A program made the position numbers and the translations under genes. Under the pieces are notes generated by a model that made no database searches, was not told where the DNA came from, and saw nothing but the letters and a program-made list of their open reading frames with translations. A stretch of 64,000 bases of DNA, from contig NC_084773.1 of the NCBI RefSeq assembly GCF_028858725.1, forward strand, positions 7,368,350 through 7,432,349. Reading direction: 5' to 3'. The first letter of the stretch is position 1. Each line of letters opens with the position of its first letter. Origin of the DNA: Colius striatus (taxonomy: Eukaryota > Chordata > Aves > Coliiformes > Coliidae). Positions 25,500 through 34,175 of this stretch are shown one piece after another.

Positions 25500-26640
25500 G
25501 GCTAAGCCAGCAGCTCCTGGGCACCAAAGGCTCTTCTCCTGCATCCCGGAGAGCAAAACCCTACGGCAGCCATGGCTGCTGTCTCCTCCTTACCTGTTGG
25601 GAGGGGAGCGGGGTGTGGAGGAGAAGAAACAAGATGAAGAAAAGCAACAGAGAAACGCAGAGATGAGCTGAACCCCCCTGAGGTGCTGGGACAGGGAGAG
25701 GTGTCTGGCGAGGTCACGGCACCCTGCCTACCCCAGAGCTGGCGTCCGAGCTGTCCCCAGCCCGACCCGTGGGCATCCATGCCAGACTGACACCCCCCCC
25801 CTGCCCCAGCCCCCCAGCACACCCTGAGGAGGGGCAGCCCCGACCCACCTGCCCCATCCCAGCTACCCGCTCTGGCTGTGGGGGACCCCGCGGTGGGGGA
25901 TGTGGGGGGACCCAGCACACCTTTGCTCCCGGGGATTAGGTGATGCTCCCCTCCTCGGCAGGGGTCCTTCTGGCCGTGTGGCTCCCGCAGCCGGCCCGTG
26001 CAAGGCCACGCTCCCCCTTCCCCGCCGTCACCCACTCGTCATCCCATGTGCCTGCGCCCGCCAGCTGCGGATGGCACCAGCTGTCACTCCCGGGCACTGC
26101 CTGCACTCGTGGCAGGGCCCTCGGGGACAGCTGCTGGGTCCTAGCAGCCGGCTGGGGCTCGGGAAGGGGGGACCGGGGTCGCGAGCCTCGTGCCCTCCCA
26201 GCATGGCCACCCACATCCCTGGGCCCGGGCGTTCTGCACCGGCAGCTCAGCGCCGAGGTCCCCGGGGCTGTCTCCTCTGTGACAGGCCTGTGCTCGGGGG
26301 CACACACAGAGAGGGGCTTGGCACGGTGCAGGCAGCAGGTATGGCCCTGGGCATGGCCCCAGGCAAGGGCAGGCTCTCCTGGATGAGCTCCCCGGCAATG
26401 GGGGCACCGCATCCTGCTCTGGTCCTCTGTAGCTCTGGTGCCACAGTGACAGGCGCGAGCCAAGAAGGCAAGGAGTGCACCTGGCTCAAAAGCCACCGTC
26501 TCTCACCTGGCAGCTGCCAGCACCGGCTGGCCATGATGGGCTGCACCTCTCCAGAGGCCCCTGCCACTGCCCCCACGGGGATCCATCACTCCCTCCCCTG
26601 CCCCGCACCCACACCGCTGGGCAGGAAAGCGCCAGCACTG
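25500..26640. other. GPR62 upstream region to PARP3 3' end; no extra gene
   Basis: GC-rich. On the minus strand a donor-like CAG|GTAAGG at about 25594 might belong to a GPR62 5' untranslated exon, but no convincing partner acceptor was found. No other feature is supported. Confidence 0.35.
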
Positions 26641-26661
26641 CTCAGGACAAGGCACAGTGGT

Positions 26662-26667
26662 TTTATT
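26662..26667 (-). terminator. PARP3: PARP3 polyadenylation signal AATAAA
   Basis: Minus-strand AATAAA about 130 bases past the PARP3 stop codon. Confidence 0.7.
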
Positions 26668-27329
26668 CAGGGTCGAAGCAAGCTGTGTTCCCACACCAGC
26701 TTGTCCCTTGCCAAGGCCCAGGTGGGGAGATCAGAGAGGGCAGACCTCTGCGCTCGAGGCTGATGCTGGGCCAGGGCAGGTGGGTGCCCAGGCACCCTCA
26801 GAAGCAGAGCTGCACAAGAAAGCGGATCTGGCACTGGCTCTCCTGGTAGATGAGGTACTCACTCTGGCTGAAGGAGGAGTCCTTGTAAGCGGGCATGGGG
26901 ATGGGCTTGCCCTGGCACACCAGCACCTTCTTGCCATCCAGCAGCAGCTCCTCATCCTGTGCAGGGTCTGGACGAGAAGACACCCACCACCACCACCATG
27001 TCACACCCAAGATTTGGCCTCCCTCCCCCCCTGCCCCATGCCCACGCCATCCCCACAGCCCCCAGCCCTCTCCTGCCTCAGGCTCACCTGGCTCTGTCTG
27101 GCCACAGGCCAGGACGCTGTCATAGCCAGCGAGCGGCTGACACAATGTGGGGTCATCACGGGTAATGCGGTAGGGCTTGCCCAGGGCCACCTCTGTCAGG
27201 AACATGATGCCAACCTTCTGGGACATGCAGCCCACTGCCATGGGAGAAGAGGATGGGGATGATGGCATCAGCCCTGTGGTTCCCATCAACTTGTGCCCAG
27301 GCCACCCCGGCACACAAGGCGTTGGCTTG

Positions 27330-29353
27330 CTCAGACCATGCGTGCACACCAGCAGCCCTGTCTGTCCCAGCACCCTCACCATAGCTCAGACCATGTGCAC
27401 ACCAGCAGCCCTGTCTGTCCCAGCACCCTCACCATAGCTCAGACCGTGTGCACACCAGCAGCCCTGTCTGTCCCAGCACCCTCACCATAGCTCAGACCAT
27501 GTGCACACCAGCAGCCCTGTCTGTCCCAGCACCCTCACCATAGCTCAGACCATGTGCACACCAGCAGCCCTGTCTGTCCCAGCACCCTCACCATAGCTCA
27601 GACCATGTGCACACCAGCAGCCCTGTCTGTCCCAGCACCCTCACCATAGCTCAGACCGTGTGCACACCAGCAGCCCTGTCTGTCCCAGCACCCTCACCAT
27701 AGCTCAGACCGTGTGCACACCAGCAGCCCTGTCTGTCCCAGCACCCTCACCATAGCTCAGACCATGTGCACACCAGCAGCCCTGTCTGTCCCAGCACCCT
27801 CACCATAGCTCAGACCATGTGCACACCAGCAGCCCTGTCTGTCCCAGCACCCTCACCATAGCTCAGACCATGTGTGCACATCAGCAGCCCTGTCTGTCCC
27901 AGCACCCTCACCATAGCTCAGACCATGTGCACACCAGCAGCCCTGTCTGTCCCAGCACCCTCACCATAGCTCAGACCATGTGCACACCAGCAGCCCTGTC
28001 TGTCCCAGCACCCTCACCATAGCTCAGACCATGTGCACACCAGCAGCCCTGTCTGTCCCAGCACCCTCACCATAGCTCAGACCATGTGCACACCAGCAGC
28101 CCTGTCTGTCCCAGCACCCTCACCATAGCTCAGACCATGTGTGCACACCAGCAGCCCTGTCTGTCCCAGCACCCTCACCATAGCTCAGACCATGTGTGCA
28201 CACCAGCAGCCCTGTCTGTCCCAGCACCCTCACCATAGCTCAGACCATGTGCACACCAGCAGCCCTGTCTGTCCCAGCACCCTCACCATAGCTCAGACCG
28301 TGTGCACATCAGCAGCCCAGTCTGTCCCAGCACCCTCACCATAGCTCAGACCATGTGCACACCAGCAGCCCTGTCTGTCCCAGCACCCTCACCATAGCTC
28401 AGACCATGTGCACACCAGCAGCCCTGTCTGTCCCAGCACCCTCACCATAGCTCAGACCGTGTGCACACCAGCAGCCCTGTCTGTCCCAGCACCCTCACCA
28501 TAGCTCAGACCATGTGCACACCAGCAGCCCTGTCTGTCCCAGCACCCTCACCATAGCTCAGACCATGTGCACACCAGCAGCCCTGTCTGTCCCAGCACCC
28601 TCACCATAGCTCAGACCGTGTGCACACCAGCAGCCCTGTCTGTCCCAGCACCCTCACCATAGCTCAGACCGTGTGCACACCAGCAGCCCTGTCTGTCCCA
28701 GCACCCTCACCATAGCTCAGACCATGTGCACACCAGCAGCCCTGTCTGTCCCAGCACCCTCACCATAGCTCAGACCATGTGCACACCAGCAGCCCTGTCT
28801 GTCCCAGCACCCTCACCATAGCTCAGACCATGTGTGCACATCAGCAGCCCTGTCTGTCCCAGCACCCTCACCATAGCTCAGACCATGTGCACACCAGCAG
28901 CCCTGTCTGTCCCAGCACCCTCACCATAGCTCAGACCATGTGCACACCAGCAGCCCTGTCTGTCCCAGCACCCTCACCATAGCTCAGACCGTGTGCACAT
29001 CAGCAGCCCAGTCTGTCCCAGCACCCTCACCATAGCTCAGACCATGTGCACACCAGCAGCCCTGTCTGTCCCAGCACCCTCACCATAGCTCAGACCATGT
29101 GTGCACATCAGCAGCCCAGTCTGTCCCAGCACCCTCACCATAGCTCAGACCATGTGTGCACATCAGCAGCCCAGTCTGTCCCAGCACCCTCACCATAGCT
29201 CAGACCATGTGCACACCAGCAGCCCTGTCTGTCCCAGCACCCTCACCATAGCTCAGACCATGTGCACACCAGCAGCCCTGTCTGTCCCAGCACCCTCACC
29301 ATAGCTCAGACCATGTGCACACCAGCAGCCCTGTCTGTCCCATCGTCCTCATT
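27330..29353. repeat. 53-bp minisatellite, about 37 units, in PARP3 next-to-last intron
   Basis: Head-to-tail units of 53 bases (55 where GTGTGCACA replaces GTGCACA) fill most of the intron between exons 8 and 9. Units are nearly identical, differing mainly at CCATGTG/CCGTGTG, ACACC/ACATC and CCCTG/CCCAG. Two blocks of about 530 bases, near 27500-28030 and 28460-28990, appear identical at an offset of 960, showing a recent block duplication. Read on the minus strand each unit contains GCTATG|GTGAGG, a good splice donor. The right-hand edge merges into PARP3 exon 8, whose last bases are a diverged copy of the unit. Confidence 0.97.
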
Positions 29354-30070
29354 GTAGCAGGCTGACTTGCTGTTCTCAGAGGCAAAGTAGATGCCCGTGC
29401 CCACACGCCCGCCGGAGTGGGGTATGATGCACAGCCTGCTCTTCAGGATGGCTGCCACCACCGCCACATTGGTGCCGTGCCAGAGCAGGCGCCGGTGCTC
29501 TAGGTGCTCATGGGCCTTGAAGCACTCATCCTGGAGAGATGCAGAGCTTGAGGGGCTTTCCACCGATTAACATGTGGGTGCCCAGATGTGGGTGGCACCC
29601 ATCCCTCCAAACCCAACCTCAGTGCCAGGCTGGAGGGGCAGGGGAGCAGTTGCCTGTTTGCTCCTGGCCAGCTGGGCTGAAGCCCTTTCCGGGTGGAGAA
29701 GCCCAGAGCCCTGATGAAGTCCTAGGGTACAACCAGGGCTTCCCCAGTTGAGAACAAGGACAATCCTCTCCTCACCTCGCCATCTCTGGCCACCTGCCAG
29801 ATGTTGAGGATGTGGAGGCTGTGCCCAGTCTGTGCCACGTAGTTTTGGATCAGCTGCTAGGGAGAGAGGGAAGCTGTGTCAGAACAGGCAGCCGTCCCAG
29901 TGATGCCCAGGCTCTGCCTGGACCATGGGGACTCACGGGTCTGGCACGGTTGCTCCCTGGCATAGGGCACCATGACACAAGTGGCACCTGGTATTCCCGG
30001 GAAGCAGGGTCCAGCAGACAGAGCTGGCAGCAGAGTAGGGTGTAATCCCGATCCAGTGGATGGGCCACTT

Positions 30071-30134
30071 CCTTCTCCTCCTCCTCCTCCTCCTCCTCCT
30101 TCTCCTCCTCCTCCTCCTCCTCCTCCTCCTCCTT
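30071..30134. repeat. PARP3: (CTC)n tract encoding a glutamate run in PARP3 exon 6
   Basis: Trinucleotide tract in frame with the PARP3 exon. On the minus strand it encodes ten Glu, Lys, eight Glu, then Lys-Glu, between VKE and VAHPLDRDY. Human PARP3 has only a few acidic residues at the equivalent place (EKTVEEVPHPLDRDY), so this is a lineage expansion. Confidence 0.9.
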
Positions 30135-32394
30135 CACCTTCTGTGCCTGCAGGCTCTGAGCCACCTTGATGTCAGCCAGCACCTGGCAGGCACAGACTGG
30201 GGCCATGCTCACTGTGCCAGGGGGAGCAGGGTGAGCCCAGGCTCCCTGCCCCACGGACAGGAGCCCTCCTCGGGCAGGGATGCCACCCACTCTCTGCCCT
30301 GGCACCTCACCAGCAGCATGTCCTTCTTGGCACGCAGCAGATCAGGGGAGTCGATGGGAGGCGGCCAAGCCCACACAAAGTTATGGGGGACGATGGTGTA
30401 GAAGCGGGAGGAGAGGTGATCCAGGCGGGCGGCCTAGGGAGGCTGCTCCCCCAGTGCTGCCTCCAGCTCCTCCAGCGCCTCGAAGCCCCTGGCAATCTGC
30501 TGCTTGCTCAGCTTCCCCAGAGGCATCTTCTTCACATCTGGGGGGAATGAAGGTGAATCCCTCTGCCCCACAACTACTTCCAAAAGCCTCCAGCATCACC
30601 ACAGGCACCCGGCACATGGAGTCTGCTGTCTCGTTGTGTGCTGGGCTGGGAGTGGGGGTGTTCTAAAATTCCCCAGCACCTCTGCTCTGTTCACCTCCCC
30701 ACCTGCACTCCCCAGACCCACCCCATACCATCCCATTGTCTCCTACCAATGTTCATGGTCTGCATGGCATCCCGGAACATGCCACTGCTGAAGATGAGGG
30801 TCACCAGGTCCTGCGTGGCTTTGTCCAAGGTGCAGGGTAGCACCCACTGCTTGCAGACCTTCTCCCCATCCACGCTATCCACCTGCAGACCTGCCCCATC
30901 ACTGCACAGCCTGTGAGCCCACAGGAGGCTCTGGGACTGTCTGTCTTGGAGGGGGGAGAGCCTGACCCTAGGGAGCACAGCCTTGGGCAGGAGCTGCCTC
31001 TGCTTTCCAATGACACCCAGATGCCCATGGTTCTCACTTGTTATGCCCTTCCACTCCATCTCAACCCATTACCCCCAGACCTCTGCCCGTGGGATGTTTC
31101 AGCTCTCACTCAGACCCCTTCTGAAACCCACTCCACCCTGCTGACCTCGTTGGATGTCCCAGTGTCCCAGGGGCGGGATGTAAGGACCATCCCACCACAG
31201 TGACCCCCCAGCTGCCCAACACACTCACCCTGAGGGCAGCCTCCACCTCCTGCCTGGCTCCTGGCTGCACCTCGATGAGTGTGTATTTCCCTGGCTGGGC
31301 AACAAAGTTCTCCCTGCTGCCCAGCTGTTCTTGGTCTTCTCCCGAAACTTCTTCTCAAAATCCTTCTTGGCAGCCTCCAGGGAGGCACAGGGCATGAGCT
31401 TGGACTGGCTCACCTCGCCCTGGCAGCAGAGGGCAGTGGTCAGGACCCTCTGCATCCCTGCTCTGTCAGCCTTATGCTGGGGGAGGGCAGCCTGGGAGCA
31501 GGAGGGCTGCAAAGGCAGGAGCCTGCCAAGCCACAAGCACCAGGTCTGGGGGTCCCTCTGGCTCGGGGGACACCTCAGGATTCCTTGCTGGGGTGTCATG
31601 TTCACTCATAGGTGCCATGTCCCCCAGCCAGGTTGATCCCATTCTGAAGTACTGAAGTCCTCTCAAGAAGGGACTTGTAGCAGGGCCAAGTGGTTTCTCA
31701 TTTTGCGACCAGGAACAAAGGATGGGGACCACTGGGCTCACCCCTGACCTCTGGGGGTCCCAAGGCAGAATGGGAACAGCTTGGTGGGGATGCACACAGG
31801 CGGTGCTGGGCTGGACTCACCACACGGCCCCAGCGGCTCCAGACACTGTAGGCACCACTGTGCTCAAGGAGCTGGATGATGTAGAACTTGTTGTTGGCAC
31901 TGATGTTGGTCTGATTCAGAGTGCAGTCGTAGTCCTTGTAGACCTGTGGTGAGTGGCATGGCCTGGGCTCGCACCTGGGCAGTGTTTGGGGATAGGGGAG
32001 CATGCAGAGCTGTCCCAACAGGAACACAGCAGAGGCTGCAAGCAAAACTGAGGCTGTTCCTGTGTCAGCAGTCCCAGCAGCCCTGAGACTCCCCCATTCC
32101 TCCCATCCATGTCCCCCCAGACCAGCCTCTCTGGGTACCCCAGCCCTGGTCTCACTTGGGCACCCAGTGCCGTGCTCAGGGGGCACAGCCCATCGATGGT
32201 GGCTGGGGGCTTCTCCTTGGGAGCAGTTTTCAGGGCTGCCAAGGCGGAGCTCCAGGCATCCTCCTCCTCTCCCTCCTTTGCTTTCTTGCCTCTACCATCC
32301 AGCTGCTTCGGAGGGGATGCACGGCGCTTGGGGGCCATGACCAAGCGCCTCCACACAGAGCCAGCACAGCCTTAATCTTCCAGCAACACGCCTG

Positions 32395-33380
32395 GGGAGA
32401 GCGGAACAGGAGCTGAGAGACCTCAGGCTGTCCTTCTGGGAAAGTGTGCAGGGCTGTGCCTCATGTTCCCCCTGCTGCCAGCCCCTGGCCAGGCTGCAAG
32501 AAGGGACAGAATCTCTGTCCCCAGGATGCCGCAGCCTTGTCCCTGTGCCTGGGATGTGGGGCAGAGCCCCTCTGCACTGCCCAGCTCCCGAAGGAGCCCA
32601 AAGGGGAGGCAGAGCCCAGTGACGTGGAGCAGAGGGGGAGCACTGGGAGGAGCATGGCCGCTTGTGCAACAAACTTAGGTCAGAAGAGATGGAAGAAGTC
32701 CACTGGAAGGGGAGGGGGGCGGACAGCCCTGCCTGGCCTCCCTCCTCCCCTCACCAGGGCCCCCCCAACACACAGAAATGTGTCCCCAAGGCTCCTTGTG
32801 CTCCCAGGGCTGTGTGGGAAAGGAAAGCGTGCAATGAACCCCCTCAACCCCTTCCAGGCCCAGCAAACGGGTGCTTGGATTTGGGCACAGGGAGAGCTCA
32901 GGCAGCTCCTCATCTCCTGATGCTGAGCAAGGGAGTGCCAGAGGCAGAAAAGAGGGCAAAAGAGCTGTCAACAGCCATGTGCTACCTGCAGCCCTGCCAG
33001 GCCAGTGAGCTCAGTGCCAGCCACGGGCGCTCCCTGCCGCAGAGCCTCCGGAGCTCTCAGGTTTGGGCAGATTGCCCGGAGGAGAAAGTTGTTCCTTAGG
33101 CAAGAGCAGGCAGCTGTCAGGGATGGCAGTGGAAACGGCCATTATGCCCCAGGCAGCGCATGCACCCTGTGGCAGGCCAGCCTGCTGCCTGCCTGCTGCC
33201 TGCGTGCCACGCTAGCCCTGAGCAATGGCTCAGCCCTCCGGTCAGGCCCCTTCCGCCATGCTCTGAGAGAAAATGCTCTTGAAAGGGTTAAATCCAGCTG
33301 TCCTTTTGCATGTTAAATCTCTTTTCTTGGGTCCCTGCCAAACAGGCAAGGCTGGGGATCAGGCAGGGAGGAGGACCAGA
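32395..33380. other. PARP3 upstream region; no gene
   Basis: PARP3 and RBM5 are divergent here. A minus-strand acceptor-like CTCCCCAG near 32391 may end a PARP3 5' untranslated intron. No CpG island comparable to those of the other genes is seen next to PARP3, and no coding exon of RRP9 or RBM6, the respective human neighbours, is present. Confidence 0.4.
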
Positions 33381-33382
33381 GC

Positions 33383-33655
33383 ATAGAATCACAGAATGGT
33401 GGGGGTTGGAAGGGACTTCTAAAGGTCCAACCCCCCGCTGAAGCAGGGTTCCCTCGATCAGGGGGCACAGGAGTGTGTCCACGTGTGTTTGGAAAGCCCC
33501 AGAGAAGGAGACTGCACACCCTGCCTGGACAGCCTGTGCCAGGGCTCCCTCACCTGAACAGTAAAGAAGTTTTTTGTTGTGTTTAAGTGGAACTTTTGTG
33601 TTCCAGCTTGTGTCCATTACCCCTTGTCCTGGCACTGGACATAACAGAAAAATGT
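33383..33655 (-). mobile_element. CR1 LINE 3' fragment, minus orientation
   Basis: Begins with the complement of the CR1 3' end (ATAGAATCACAGAATGG, then GGTTGGAAGGGAC) and continues through AGCCCCAGAGAAGGAGACTG and TTACCCCTTGTCCTGGCACT, all CR1-like. It is 5'-truncated with no coding capacity. Confidence 0.9.
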
Positions 33656-33659
33656 GTTG

Positions 33660-33925
33660 CCTAAATGAGGCTTGTAAGAAATGCAGAGGGGGGCTTTTTA
33701 CCAGGGTCTGTAGTGACAGGACAAAGGGCAGTGGTTTTCAATAGAAAGGGTGTACGTTTAGACTGGATGTGAGGAAGAAATGTGATGAGGGTGGTGAGAC
33801 ACGGGACCAGGTCGCCCATGTGTGGCTGCCCCATCCGTGGAAGCGTTCCAGGTCAGGTCGGGCGGGGCTTTGAGCAGCCTGGCCCGGGGCAAGGCGCCCT
33901 GGCCGTGGCGGTGATGGACTGCTGA
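33660..33925 (+). mobile_element. CR1 LINE fragment, plus orientation
   Basis: Matches CR1 phrases GGGGGGCTTTTTACCAGGGT, AGTGACAGGACAAAGGGCAG, GAGGGTGGTGAGACACGGGA, CCCATCCGTGGAAGCGTTCC and GGCTTTGAGCAGCCTGG. It abuts the preceding, oppositely oriented CR1. Its 3' tail merges into the GC-rich RBM5 promoter and the usual terminal repeats are missing. Confidence 0.88.
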
Positions 33926-33929
33926 CGTC

Positions 33930-34175
33930 TGCAGCCCCGTTCCCCGGCATGCCGCCCGCCCCGCACTACAACTCCCGGCGTGCCCCGCGCCGCCTCCGCG
34001 CATGCGCACGGCCTGGAAGCTTCCAGGCGGCGGGCGCGGCGCCTGCTGGGTAGAAGACGGGCAGTCCCCTCAGCGCCATTTTGTGGCGAGGGAGCGAGGG
34101 GCTGCGTGCGTTCGTTCGGCGCCCCGGCGTGGCGGTGGGTGCTGCGCTGTGTGCTTGCGGATCGAGGACGGCGTC
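33930..34175 (+). promoter_or_regulatory. RBM5: RBM5 CpG promoter with ZNF143 (SBS) and YY1-type sites
   Basis: CpG-rich with no TATA box. ACTACAACTCCCGGCGTGC (33965-33983) matches the long ZNF143/Staf binding consensus. GCGCCATTTTGTGGCG (about 34073-34088) contains a YY1-type CGCCATTTT, which typically lies just downstream of transcription starts. This places the start near 34000-34080 with a 5' leader of roughly 100-150 bases to ATG 34176. Confidence 0.75.

Larger units (their letters stand above)
26798..32338 (-). pseudogene. PARP3: PARP3, all ten coding exons recognisable but coding sequence disrupted
   Basis: ADP-ribosyltransferase acting at DNA double-strand breaks; WGR, helical and catalytic domains. 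Exons by eye: 32156-32338, 31821-31943, 31229-31419, 30747-30882, 30311-30537, 29988-30182, 29776-29853, about 29323-29530 (ancestral end 29353), 27088-27234, 26798-26967. WGR motif (WSRWGRV) and catalytic triad survive: His in LLWHGTN, Tyr in GTGIYFA, Glu in SQSEYLI. Three lesions: exon 3 is 191 bases where 192 keeps frame, the shift falling after KTKNSWA; exon 5 has in-frame TAG at 30434-30436; exon 8's donor, expected as TAT G|GTGAGG, reads TACAATGAGG. Exon 6 has a new glutamate tract. Exon lengths otherwise fit the human protein. It could be a unitary pseudogene or partly assembly error; catalytic-residue retention suggests recent loss. Confidence 0.7.

Noticed and set aside
27819-29304. 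Several identical 67-residue open frames (TSSPVCPSTLTIAQT type)
   Set aside because: They are translations of the 53-base minisatellite, not genes.
27330-29353. Regular array resembling a CRISPR
   Set aside because: Units are contiguous with no unique spacers, inside a vertebrate intron; it is a minisatellite.
33365-33930. The 33.4-33.9 kb repeats as an LTR element
   Set aside because: Both pieces match CR1 LINE 3' regions in opposite orientations; no terminal repeats or viral genes.
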